Positions 51,056-59,253 of a stretch of 64,000 bases of DNA are shown here, one piece after another. Every line of letters begins with the position of its first letter. Position 1 is the first letter of the stretch. The notes under the pieces were generated by a model. It did no database searches. It had not been told where the DNA came from and saw only the letters and a list, made by a program, of their open reading frames with translations. Source of the stretch: Pseudoduganella guangdongensis (GTDB lineage Bacteria; Pseudomonadota; Gammaproteobacteria; Burkholderiales; Burkholderiaceae_D); the NCBI RefSeq assembly GCF_009857475.1, contig NZ_WWCJ01000009.1, forward strand, positions 1-64,000, read 5' to 3'. The translations under genes were made by a program, and so were the position numbers.

Positions 51056-51573
51056 GACCGTTTCCTGAACATCAGCGTGACCTGGCCCAGCTCAATGCCG
51101 AACTTGCGCATGCTGGCGCGGTTGATCATGGTGCATTCATCGATCAGGAACATCCAGTCGTCGAACTGCATTTCGTAGGTGCTGCCGTCGACCGGCAGCA
51201 GCAGGGTGTACTGCCAGCGCAGGGCGTTGCCGGCGACTTCGCCGCGCGCCTTGCCCAGCACATCGTCGGCTGTGCCTTGCCAGCGGCCGTCGGGCTGGGC
51301 GACCAGGCGCCACACGCGACGCTGGGTGCTGCCGTCGTCGTAGCGGAATTTTTCGTCCAGCTCCAGTGTGCCGTTGTCGGCCTTGCCTTCAATCGTGACG
51401 TGGAAGCGTTTCACCACTTCGCCGCCGCGTTTCTGGAACATGCCCCAGGCGTCGGTGGTGCCGCTGAAAAATGCGGCGACGTCGAGCTTGGGCTGCGCCG
51501 GGGCGTAGTGCTGCACGTCGCGGCCGGCGCAGGCGCTGAGGAGCAGGGCTGCGCTAAGGATGGTCTTTTTCAT
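51043..51573 (-). CDS. DUF3833 lipoprotein
   Basis: A 176-residue predicted lipoprotein: signal MKKTILSAALLLSACAG with the lipobox Cys at residue 15. The mature part matches DUF3833 (FFSGTTDAWGMFQKRGGEVVKRF; DDWMFLIDECTMINRASMRKFGIELGQVT, each quoted only as a landmark). DUF3833 has no assigned biochemical role but recurs next to Cfa-like, DUF1365 and amine-oxidase-like genes. The start overlaps the MFS stop by 20 bp. Confidence 0.88.
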   Translation of the reverse strand: MKKTILSAALLLSACAGRDVQHYAPAQPKLDVAAFFSGTTDAWGMFQKRGGEVVKRFHVTIEGKADNGTLELDEKFRYDDGSTQRRVWRLVAQPDGRWQGTADDVLGKARGEVAGNALRWQYTLLLPVDGSTYEMQFDDWMFLIDECTMINRASMRKFGIELGQVTLMFRKRSCAH

Positions 51574-52822
51574 CAAGGCTCCAGATTGCGTACAGGGCGC
51601 AGAGTTTGAACAGGCAGGGCAGGCCGGCGTATAGGGCCGGCAGCGCGGCGCTCGGGCCTTCGCCGGGGCGGTAGCCGAAGGCGGCCAGCAGCGGCAGCGT
51701 CAGGCCGCTGCAGGCCAGCGCCAGTTTGCCGAGCAGGGTGTAGATGCTGTAGTGCACGCCCATGCCGGCGCCGGGTTTGGTCGTTTGGGCAAACAGCACC
51801 GGCGGCAGGGCAAGGTCGGCACCCAGCGCGGCGCCGGCGCCGATGCATACCAGCAGGTAGGGCAGCTTGTCGCCGGGACCGAGCAGGCTGGTGCCGGCAA
51901 AGGCGGTGACTGCGAGCAGCATGCCGAGGCGCCAGGCGCGCGCGGTGCCGATGCGGGCGGCCAGGCGTACCCACAGGGGCAGGCCGCAGACGGCGGCGGC
52001 GAAGTAGGCCAGCAGGAAGCCTGCTGCCTGGTCCGGGGCTTGCAGCTGGTCGCGGATGAAGAACAGGGCTAGCGTCGCCGGCAGCGATACGGAGAGCGCG
52101 TTCAGGAAGTACGGCGCGAGCAGGCGCAGGAAGCGGCGGTTGCGGCGCATGGCGTCCAGCGCCTGGCGCCAGTGCGGCGTGTCGCCAGCGCGGGCGCTGT
52201 CATTGCGCTGCCACGCGGGCGCCCATTGCAGCAGCGCGCCCAGCGCCAATGCCAGCAGCAAGGCAAAGCCTGCGCTGTACCACGCCATGCCTGCCGGTAC
52301 GCTGTCCGCATCGCCGGCCATGATGGCGGCGGGGATGGCGCTGGCGAGCATGATGCCTGCCAGCCCGGCCCCTTCGCGCCATGCGGCCGGGCCAAGCAGC
52401 GCGTGGGTGCGCGAGGCCCCCCCATCCAGGCTGGCGCCCCAGGCCAGGTAGGCGATGTTCAGGAAGCTGTGCGCGCAATACGCCAGCACCAGCATGGCGG
52501 CCAGCCATGCGACGGCCGCCGCGGCACCGGCCGGCGGGAACCACATGCCGGCAAAAGCCAGTCCGAAAACCGCGGCGGCGGCGCCCAGCCAGGGCGCGAC
52601 ACGTTGCCCCAGACGGTCCACCAGCAGGCCAAGCGCCGGGTCCTGCAGCGTGTCGAACAGGCGTGCCGCGAACAGCACCCAGCCAAGTTGCACCAGGCTG
52701 ACTTCGAGCTGCAAGGCATAAAAGGCGGGCAGGTGCACATACACCGGCAAAGCCGCCATCGCCAGCGGCAGGCCAAGCAAGCCATAGGCGGCAAAGTCCA
52801 GCCGCAGCCAGCGCGCGTTCAT
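51554..52822 (-). CDS. MFS transporter (GPH/MelB-like) in the lipid operon
   Basis: A 422-residue, 12-helix transporter related to the glycoside-pentoside-hexuronide group. The start is MNARWLRLDFAAYGLLGLPLAM and a mid-loop contains ARLFDTLQDPALGLLVDRLG, the Asp-rich cation-site pattern of MelB-type carriers. In lipid gene sets of this kind its substrate is unknown. Start 52822 overlaps the chalcone-isomerase-like stop by 4 bp; the frame continues upstream only as a shadow. Confidence 0.88.
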   Translation of the reverse strand: MNARWLRLDFAAYGLLGLPLAMAALPVYVHLPAFYALQLEVSLVQLGWVLFAARLFDTLQDPALGLLVDRLGQRVAPWLGAAAAVFGLAFAGMWFPPAGAAAAVAWLAAMLVLAYCAHSFLNIAYLAWGASLDGGASRTHALLGPAAWREGAGLAGIMLASAIPAAIMAGDADSVPAGMAWYSAGFALLLALALGALLQWAPAWQRNDSARAGDTPHWRQALDAMRRNRRFLRLLAPYFLNALSVSLPATLALFFIRDQLQAPDQAAGFLLAYFAAAVCGLPLWVRLAARIGTARAWRLGMLLAVTAFAGTSLLGPGDKLPYLLVCIGAGAALGADLALPPVLFAQTTKPGAGMGVHYSIYTLLGKLALACSGLTLPLLAAFGYRPGEGPSAALPALYAGLPCLFKLCALYAIWSLDEKDHP

Positions 52823-53385
52823 GGCTGGCCTCCCAGCAGCTGCCGGCGCAGGTTCTGGTCGCGGCTGTCCGTGTGCAGCCAGATGTCGAAGAAAGCCTGC
52901 GCCAACTGCGGATCGGCGATTTCGGCGCGCAGCCGGTGCTGGTCGTACAGGCGCATCCCCTGGCCCGGCAGGTGCAGGCCGACCAGTTGGTCGCCGTCGG
53001 CGACGTCGACGAAGGCCTCGCGCAGGCGGGCCTCCCAGCGCTGCAGGGTCGCCGCGTCGCGCGGCGCGTTGCCCAGGCGGCGGATCTCCTCCATGCTGGT
53101 CTGTACCAGCCGGTCGCGGCTGATGCTGCGGTGATAGCGCAATTGCAGGGCAAAGCGGGCCGCCGGGTCGAAGGGCTGCTTCTCGCTCCATAGCGTGGCG
53201 TGGTAAATGCGCAAGCCGAACCAGCGCAACTCGCCGCCGCCCACGGCGCGCGCCTGCGGCAGCTCATCGCGCCACGAGGTTTGCGCCAGGCCAGGCAAGG
53301 CGATGCCGGCCAGCGCCAGGCAAAGCGCCGCGCGGAGCGCCAGCCTAGGCCAGCGCAGGCTTGGCCAGCAGGAATTGGACAACAT
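52819..53385 (-). CDS. Chalcone isomerase-like periplasmic protein
   Basis: A 188-residue protein with a signal peptide (LALRAALCLALAGIALPGLA, cleavage before QTSW). The mature part has the bacterial chalcone-isomerase-like domain: LRWFGLRIYHATLWSE near residue 52 and ALQLRYHRSISRDRLVQTS near residue 77. Bacterial members lack proven isomerase activity and may bind fatty acids, as plant FAP relatives do. ATG 53385 has GAGGGG 7 bp upstream. The gene overlaps the Cfa-like 3' end by 41 bp. Confidence 0.85.
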   Translation of the reverse strand: MLSNSCWPSLRWPRLALRAALCLALAGIALPGLAQTSWRDELPQARAVGGGELRWFGLRIYHATLWSEKQPFDPAARFALQLRYHRSISRDRLVQTSMEEIRRLGNAPRDAATLQRWEARLREAFVDVADGDQLVGLHLPGQGMRLYDQHRLRAEIADPQLAQAFFDIWLHTDSRDQNLRRQLLGGQP

Positions 53386-54562
53386 TGGTTCGCCCCTCAT
53401 CAAACGCCGCCTCGCAATAGGCGAAATACATATGCCAGATGCGCTGGAAGCGCTCGTCGAAGCCGAGTTCCGCGATCTCCGCGCGCTGCGCGTTGCACTG
53501 CTTGTCCCAGCGCCGCAGCGTTTCCGCGTAGTCGGGGCCGAAAGCGTGGATATCCTGCGTGGCCAGGCCGGCATTGGCCGCCTGCTGCATAAAGCGCTCG
53601 ACGCTGGGCAGCATGCCGCCCGGGAAAATGTACTCCTGGATGAAGTCCGTGCTGCTGCGGTAGCGCGGGAAGTAGCGCTCGCCGATGGTGATCGACTGCA
53701 CCATGGCCTTGCCGCCCGGGCGCAGGCGCTGCGCCAGCGTGCGGAAGTAGCCCGGCCAGTATTTCTCGCCGACCGCCTCGAACATTTCAATCGACACCAC
53801 GGCATCGTACTGGCCGTCGATATCGCGGTAGTCGCGCAGCTCCAGCTGCACCAGCGGCGCCAGGCCCTGGCTGGCGATGCGCTGCTGCGCATGCGCCAGC
53901 TGGGCCTGCGAGATGGTCAGCCCGTGCACATGGATGCCCTGGCGCGCCGCCTGTTCGGCGAAACCGCCCCAGCCGCAACCGACTTCCAGCACGCGGTCGC
54001 CGGCGCGCAGGCCGAGCGTGTCGATGATGCGCTGGTATTTGCGGCGCTGGGCCTCCTGCAGCGGCAGGCTGTAGTCGCCTTCGAACAGGGCGCTGGAGTA
54101 GGTCCAGCTGGGGTCCAGCCACAGGGCGTAGAACGGGTTGCCCAGATCGTAGTGGGCGTGGATATTGCGTTTGCTGCCGGTGCGGGTATTGGGCCGCAGC
54201 AGGTGGCGCAGGCGGTACCAGCAGCGTGCCAGCGCACCGCCGAACACAGCGCGCTCCAGCTGCTGCTCGTTGCGCAAGGCCAGGCGCAGCAGGGCGGCCA
54301 GGTCGGGCGTGTCGATCCAGCCGGCGGCGTAGGCTTCGGCAAAGCCGATGTCGCCGGCGCGCAGGATGCGGCCGCAGGCGCGCCAGTCGCTGATTTTCAG
54401 CGTGGCGCCGTGCGCCATGTGGGCGTCGCCGAAGACCATGTGCGTGTCGTCCGGCGTGACCAGGGTCAGGTGGCCGTGGCGCAGGCGGCCCAGTAGCGAC
54501 AGGAAGAGTTTGGCGCCGGCCGGTGCTGCCAGCTGCCGGATGGCGAGGGTGGGATTGATCAC
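53345..54562 (-). CDS. cfa: Cyclopropane-fatty-acid synthase-like methyltransferase
   Basis: SAM-dependent enzyme that adds a methylene or methyl group to the double bond of membrane phospholipid acyl chains. The 405-residue product has the SAM motif VLEVGCGWGGFAEQAARQG near residue 193, HAHYDLGNPFYALWLDPSWTYS (landmark near residue 138) and SIEMFEAVGEKYWPGYF near residue 265, all typical of Cfa. The start is GTG at 54562, overlapping the DUF1365 stop as GTGA; AGAGGA lies upstream. Relatives in similar operons make modified, for example furan, fatty acids. Confidence 0.92.
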   Translation of the reverse strand: MINPTLAIRQLAAPAGAKLFLSLLGRLRHGHLTLVTPDDTHMVFGDAHMAHGATLKISDWRACGRILRAGDIGFAEAYAAGWIDTPDLAALLRLALRNEQQLERAVFGGALARCWYRLRHLLRPNTRTGSKRNIHAHYDLGNPFYALWLDPSWTYSSALFEGDYSLPLQEAQRRKYQRIIDTLGLRAGDRVLEVGCGWGGFAEQAARQGIHVHGLTISQAQLAHAQQRIASQGLAPLVQLELRDYRDIDGQYDAVVSIEMFEAVGEKYWPGYFRTLAQRLRPGGKAMVQSITIGERYFPRYRSSTDFIQEYIFPGGMLPSVERFMQQAANAGLATQDIHAFGPDYAETLRRWDKQCNAQRAEIAELGFDERFQRIWHMYFAYCEAAFDEGRTNVVQFLLAKPALA

Positions 54563-55329
54563 GGTAGGTCCTCTTGCAGGGAAATATTCTTGGCCGCGGC
54601 CGGCTGCTTGCCAAGGAAGGGCACGCCTTTCAGCCACAGGCGCAATGCTTGCCAGTGGATGCGCGCCACAACGCCGACACACAGCAAGGGCTGGCGCAGC
54701 AGGGCGCGCAGCAAGGCGGCGTCGCACAGCGGCTGCGGCTTGCCGGCGACGGCGGTCTTGATCAGCAGGCCGTCGGCATCGTGGTAGTCGATGCTGGTGG
54801 CGTGGCTGGTTTCGCCCAGGCGGAAGCGGAAGCGGTAGTGCCCTTCCACCCGGCAGAACGGCGACACATGCAGTTGCTTGGCGCTTTCGGCGCGCCCGTC
54901 TTCCGGGTTCACGCGCAGCAGGTAGCAGTGGCTGGCGCCGAAGGTGTTGTTGACCTCCGCCAGTACCGCGCACAGTTTGCCTTGCGCGTCGTGGCAGTGC
55001 CAGAAGCTGACCGGATTAAACGCGAAACCGGCGATGCGGGGAAAAGTTTGCAGCCAGATCCGGCCGTCCGCAGCGATGCCGTGCTCGCGCAGCAGGGCGC
55101 GCATCCAGTCGGCCAGGCTGCTGCCGTCGCGCGGACCATAGTCGCGCGTGCGCAGCGAGAGCAGGCGGCGGCGGTCGACGCCGAACCAGAAGCTGTTGCA
55201 GTCTTGCAGGCGGTCCAGGTCCAGGCGCAGGTAGAACACCGGGTAGGTGAAGCGGTTGCGCTGCGGCCGCACGCGCTCATGCATGACGTGGCCATGCAGC
55301 AGTTGCCCGTGCAGCGCTTGGTCGTTCAT
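54559..55329 (-). CDS. DUF1365 family protein
   Basis: A 256-residue protein of the DUF1365 family, N-terminus HGHVMHERVRPQRNRFTYPV, followed by FYLRLDLDRL and FNPVSFWHCHDAQGKLCAVLAEVNNTFG (landmark near residue 95). DUF1365 genes almost always sit between a COG2907 flavoprotein and a Cfa-like enzyme, as here, and act in modification of unsaturated fatty acids by an unknown mechanism. ATG 55329 overlaps the upstream stop as ATGA. Confidence 0.9.
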   Translation of the reverse strand: MNDQALHGQLLHGHVMHERVRPQRNRFTYPVFYLRLDLDRLQDCNSFWFGVDRRRLLSLRTRDYGPRDGSSLADWMRALLREHGIAADGRIWLQTFPRIAGFAFNPVSFWHCHDAQGKLCAVLAEVNNTFGASHCYLLRVNPEDGRAESAKQLHVSPFCRVEGHYRFRFRLGETSHATSIDYHDADGLLIKTAVAGKPQPLCDAALLRALLRQPLLCVGVVARIHWQALRLWLKGVPFLGKQPAAAKNISLQEDLP

Positions 55330-56606
55330 GGCAGGTGAGTCCATTGCGGCGCGCAGTCGAAGGCCTGCGCCACGCGCAGGGCCGATTTCAGGCCGTCCTC
55401 ATGGAAGCCGTAGCCGCTCCACGCGCCGGCATGCCACACCTGGCCGGCACCCTGGATGGTGTGCAGCAGCTGCTGCGCGTCGATGGTGGCCTGGTCCATG
55501 ATCGGGTGCTCGTATTCGAAACGCGCCAACACCGACGACGCTTCCGGCGCCTGCTGCGGATTGAGCGTGACCAGCACCGGCGTTTCGAACGGCAGGCTTT
55601 GCAACTGGTTCAGCCAGTAGGTGACGCACACCGGGCGCTCGCCGTCGACGCTGGCGCCGGACAGGTAGTTCCAGGCCGACCAGAGCTTGCGTTGGCGCGG
55701 CATCAGGCGACGGTCGGTGTGCAGCCAGGCGGTGTTGGGTTGATAGCGCACGCCGCCCAGCACGGCGCGCTCCTGCGCGCTGGCGTCGGTCAGCATCGAC
55801 AGGGAGCTCGGCGCGTGGGTGGCCAGCACCACGGCGTCGTACTGCTCGGTGCCGTGCGCGGTGAGCAGCGAGACGCCGCCGGCGTTGCGCGTGACGGCCA
55901 GCACCGGCGTGGACAGGCGGCAGTCGGGCAGGGTGGCCGCGATCTTGCGCACATACTCGCGCGCACCGCCTTGCACCGTGCGCCATTGCGGGCGGTCGTT
56001 GACCTGCAGCAGCGCGTGGTTCAGGCAGAAGCGCAGGAAGGTCGCGGCCGGGAATTTGAGGATATCGGCCGGCGTGCTGGACCAGATCGAGGCCGCCATC
56101 GGCAGCAGGTAGGCATCGCGGAACAAGGCGCCGTAGGCGTTCTGCCGCAGCAGCTGCTCCAGGGTGACGGCGCTGCCGCCCACCTGGCCCAGGTAGCGCT
56201 GCGAGTGGCGGTTGAAGTGCAGGATATCCATCACCATGCGCAGGAAGGACGGCGACAGCAGGCGCAGTCGCTGCGCGAACAGGGTGTCCAGGCTGGTGCC
56301 GGCCCATTCCAGCGCGCCGTCGTCCATCGACACGGCGAACGACATATCGCTGGCGATGTTGGCCACACCCAGTTCGTCCAGCAGGGCGATCAGGTTCGGG
56401 TAGGTGCGCTCGTTATAGACCAGGAAGCCGGTATCGACGCCGCAAGTGCGGCCCTCCAGCGTGACATCGACGGTGTTGCTATGGCCGCCAAGGTAGTTGC
56501 CCGCCTCGTACAGCACCACGTCGTGGCGGCGGTTGAGGAAGTAGGCGCTGGCCAGGCCGGAGATGCCGGCGCCGATTACGGCGATGCGTTGGCGTGTCTG
56601 TGTCAT
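55326..56606 (-). CDS. FAD-dependent amine-oxidase-like protein (COG2907)
   Basis: A 426-residue NAD(P)/FAD-binding protein starting RQRIAVIGAGISGLASAYFL with the dinucleotide motif GAGISG. YEAGNYLGGHSNTV is near residue 34 and VDTGFLVYNERTYPNL near residue 57. It belongs to the COG2907 group, a desaturase-like flavoprotein in fatty-acid modification clusters. It is the first gene of an eight-gene operon reading leftwards with nearly every junction overlapping. The TetR-type regulator gene is divergent, 96 bp away. Confidence 0.92.
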   Translation of the reverse strand: MTQTRQRIAVIGAGISGLASAYFLNRRHDVVLYEAGNYLGGHSNTVDVTLEGRTCGVDTGFLVYNERTYPNLIALLDELGVANIASDMSFAVSMDDGALEWAGTSLDTLFAQRLRLLSPSFLRMVMDILHFNRHSQRYLGQVGGSAVTLEQLLRQNAYGALFRDAYLLPMAASIWSSTPADILKFPAATFLRFCLNHALLQVNDRPQWRTVQGGAREYVRKIAATLPDCRLSTPVLAVTRNAGGVSLLTAHGTEQYDAVVLATHAPSSLSMLTDASAQERAVLGGVRYQPNTAWLHTDRRLMPRQRKLWSAWNYLSGASVDGERPVCVTYWLNQLQSLPFETPVLVTLNPQQAPEASSVLARFEYEHPIMDQATIDAQQLLHTIQGAGQVWHAGAWSGYGFHEDGLKSALRVAQAFDCAPQWTHLP

Positions 56607-56674
56607 GGTCTTTTGTCGGATTTTTCTGCCGGAACCTACCGGCGTGCTAATATTACTACCAACAACTTACAAAA

Positions 56675-56690
56675 GCTACTGATTAGTAGC
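56675..56690. promoter_or_regulatory. Candidate TetR operator
   Basis: GCTACT and AGTAGC form a perfect 6-bp inverted repeat with a 4-bp spacer, 12 bp before the TetR start and 68 bp before the lipid-operon start. Its position in the shared promoter region fits a TetR-type operator. Confidence 0.5.
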
Positions 56691-56702
56691 GAAATTTAAC
56701 TC

Positions 56703-57311
56703 ATGAGTATCATTCCGAAGTTTAGCTTTAAAAATCAGGCATTTAAGCTGCGCGAGAACGCAATCCTGGACGTGACGACGGTTGTGTTGAGCAGCAAGGG
56801 CTATGATTTGATGACGATGGACGACGTCGCGGGCGCGGTCGGCATCTCGAAACCGAGCCTCTACAAGCACTTCAAATCGAAGGAGGAGCTGGTGGGGGAG
56901 GCCATGGTGCGCCTGCTGGAAGGGGCGATCGAGGAAGTCGACAAGCTGCCCGCCGCGCTGAATCCGGTCGAAAAGCTGCAAGCCTTGCTGGAGTGGGCCA
57001 TGCGCGTGCGCCTGGGCGGCGGCTTGCCCTTCCTGCCCTCCACCAGCCCGCACGTGCGCGACATGCTGATGCGGAATTTCAAGTACATGACGCGCGTGCT
57101 GAAGCTGAACCGCCTGCTGGAAGGCCTGGTCAAGCAGGCGCAGAAGGAAGGTTTGCTGAATCCGGCCCTGCCGACCGACGTTATCCTGTATAGCTACTAC
57201 GCCCGCACCTGCGATCCGGCAGTCGAGTACCTGCAAAAGTTCAGCAAGATGAGCGACGACGACATCGTGCGCCACATGCTGAAGGTGTCGTTCGAAGGCT
57301 TCCGCACCTAA
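56703..57311 (+). CDS. TetR/AcrR-family transcriptional regulator
   Basis: A 202-residue TetR regulator. The helix-turn-helix is near residue 40 (MTMDDVAGAVGISKPSLYKHFKSKEEL as landmark), followed by an all-helical ligand domain. It is divergent from the lipid operon and likely represses it, possibly responding to a fatty-acid-type ligand; both points are inference from position. It is convergent with the ABC exporter genes, 3 bp apart. Confidence 0.94.
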   Translation: MSIIPKFSFKNQAFKLRENAILDVTTVVLSSKGYDLMTMDDVAGAVGISKPSLYKHFKSKEELVGEAMVRLLEGAIEEVDKLPAALNPVEKLQALLEWAMRVRLGGGLPFLPSTSPHVRDMLMRNFKYMTRVLKLNRLLEGLVKQAQKEGLLNPALPTDVILYSYYARTCDPAVEYLQKFSKMSDDDIVRHMLKVSFEGFRT

Positions 57312-57314
57312 GCG

Positions 57315-58004
57315 TCAGGCAGCGGGCCGCCAGTCCGGGTCGATGCTGCCGTCGACCAGACCGATGCAGCGATCGGCGGCGCTGGCGAAGCCGGCGTCGT
57401 GGGTGACCGCCACCACGGTCTGGCCGGCGTCGGCCAGGCTGCGCAGGATCTGGCGCACGTTCAGGGTGGAAGCCGAATCCAGGTTGCCGGTCGGCTCGTC
57501 GGCCAGTATCAGTACCGGGTCGTTGGCCAGCGCGCGCGCCAGCGCCGCCCGCTGGCGCTGCCCGCCAGACAGCTGCGAGGGAAATTTCGCCGCCTGGTCG
57601 GCAATGCCAAGCCGTTCCAGCAAGTGCAGGGCATAGGCGCGCGCGGCGCCGTCGTCGCGCCGGCCGAGGCGCTGCATGGGCAGCATCACGTTTTGCTGCA
57701 CCGTGAACTCGGCCAGCAGGAAGTGGAACTGGAAGACGAAGCCCAGCTTGGCCAGCCGCAGCGCGGCCAGCCGCTCCTCGTCGTAGCGGGCCAGGGCTTC
57801 ACCCTCCAGCCAGAGCTGGCCGCTGTCGGGCCTGTCGAGCAAGCCAAGCAGGTAAAGCAGGGACGACTTGCCGGAGCCGGACGGCCCCATGATGCAAATG
57901 AACTCGCCGCGCTGGATATCGAGCGACACGTCGTTGACCAGCGTGACCGGCACGTCGCCCTGCAGGCGGCGCAGCAAATGCTCGGCGCGCAGCACGCTGC
58001 TCAT
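57315..58004 (-). CDS. ABC transporter ATP-binding protein (MacB/LolD type)
   Basis: A 229-residue ATPase with Walker A GPSGSGKSSLLYLLG near residue 43, signature LSGGQRQRAALARAL near residue 148 and Walker B VLILADEPTGNLD near residue 168. It is of the LolD/MacB type that works with FtsX-fold permeases. The start at 58004 overlaps the permease stop as ATGA. It is the last gene of a three-gene exporter operon. Confidence 0.95.
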   Translation of the reverse strand: MSSVLRAEHLLRRLQGDVPVTLVNDVSLDIQRGEFICIMGPSGSGKSSLLYLLGLLDRPDSGQLWLEGEALARYDEERLAALRLAKLGFVFQFHFLLAEFTVQQNVMLPMQRLGRRDDGAARAYALHLLERLGIADQAAKFPSQLSGGQRQRAALARALANDPVLILADEPTGNLDSASTLNVRQILRSLADAGQTVVAVTHDAGFASAADRCIGLVDGSIDPDWRPAA

Positions 58005-59245
58005 ATGGCGCCCCGCAAGGTGTCGACCGGCTGCAGCTTGCCGGCCTTGTTGGCGGGCAGGTAGGCCGCGCACAGGCAGGCCGCCATGGCGAAGGCGATC
58101 GCCAGCAGGTACTGCTCCGCGCCCCACCACACCGGCAGGTGCACCACGTCGCTCACGCCGGGCGGTTTCAGTTCGACGCTGGCCAGCACGTGCATCATGC
58201 CGTAGCCCAACATCAGCCCGGCGCAACTGCCCAGCAGGCCGATCACCGCGCCCTGGTATAGGAAGATATGGCGGATGTCGGTCGCGCTGAAGCCCATCGC
58301 CTTCAGGATGGCGATATCGCGCCGCTTGTCGACCACGATGGTCGAGATGGTGTTGTAGATGCCGAACGCTGCCACCACCAGGATGGCGGTGACCACGCTG
58401 TACATGATGATATTGCGCACCAGCAGGAGGCTGAGCAGGTCCTCCGACGCTTCGATCCAGGACACGGATTTGTAGCCGATGGCCTGCTCGATGCCAGCCG
58501 CCACCGTGCGCGCCTGCTGCGGGTCGGCCAGCTGGATGATGAAGCGGTTGACGCGGTTGGGCCGCGCCAGGATCACCTGCGCCCGTTTCAGCAAGGTGAA
58601 GGTTTCGCCCTCGTCGTAGGCCGCATTGCCGGTGCGGAAAATGCCCACCACCTTCATGACGCGCGCGCCGCCGCTGGCGGTGACCATGCTGACCGTGCTA
58701 TCCAGGCCCAGCTGGAATTTCTCGGCCAGGCCCTGGCCGATCACCAGCCCGTTGGGCGCGGCGGCCAGGTCGTCCAGCGTGCCGGCCACCATCTGCTCGT
58801 CGATGGTGGAAACGTCCTTCATGCGCGCCGGCACAATGCCCGACAGGCTGACGCCTTGCTGCTGGCCGGCGAAGGTCAGCACCGCCGAGCCGCGCAGCAC
58901 CGGCGCCACGCGCAGGCCGGGCCAGCCTTCGATGCTTTCCAGTTTGCTGCGGTGGCTGCGGATGCCGCGCGTTTCGACCGGCGGCTTGACATTGCTGATG
59001 GCCACAGCGGCGTCGGGCCAGCGCAGTTCGGCCGGCTGCACGCGCGCGCTGCGGTACTGGTCCAGCACGGTGATGTGGGGGCTGTTGTCGACCAGGCGCT
59101 TGAGGAAGTCGCGCTCCGAGCCGCGCATCAGCGCCGACACGGCGAGGAAGAAGGCGACGCCAAGCGAGATGCCGAGCAGCGATACCAGGGTGGAGCGGCG
59201 CCGCCGCAGCAGGTGGGCCAGGGCGATGGAAAACTGGACGCGCAT
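58001..59245 (-). CDS. ABC transporter permease, FtsX/MacB fold
   Basis: A 414-residue permease with one N-terminal membrane helix (TLVSLLGISLGVAFFLAV), a large periplasmic domain (about 45-265) and three C-terminal helices (from SVVTAILVVAAFGIYNTIST onwards). It carries the conserved cytoplasmic coupling motif KRRDIAILKAMGFSATDI near residue 314. This is the mechanotransmission fold of MacB and LolCE. The partner ATPase and adaptor are the neighbouring genes. Confidence 0.93.
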   Translation of the reverse strand: MRVQFSIALAHLLRRRRSTLVSLLGISLGVAFFLAVSALMRGSERDFLKRLVDNSPHITVLDQYRSARVQPAELRWPDAAVAISNVKPPVETRGIRSHRSKLESIEGWPGLRVAPVLRGSAVLTFAGQQQGVSLSGIVPARMKDVSTIDEQMVAGTLDDLAAAPNGLVIGQGLAEKFQLGLDSTVSMVTASGGARVMKVVGIFRTGNAAYDEGETFTLLKRAQVILARPNRVNRFIIQLADPQQARTVAAGIEQAIGYKSVSWIEASEDLLSLLLVRNIIMYSVVTAILVVAAFGIYNTISTIVVDKRRDIAILKAMGFSATDIRHIFLYQGAVIGLLGSCAGLMLGYGMMHVLASVELKPPGVSDVVHLPVWWGAEQYLLAIAFAMAACLCAAYLPANKAGKLQPVDTLRGAI

Positions 59246-59253
59246 GCCATCCC

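Noticed and set aside
51554..53191. Reading the MFS gene as a 545-residue protein
   Set aside because: The first 123 codons are Arg/Pro-rich antisense of the chalcone-isomerase-like gene; the MNARW start at 52822 gives a normal first helix.
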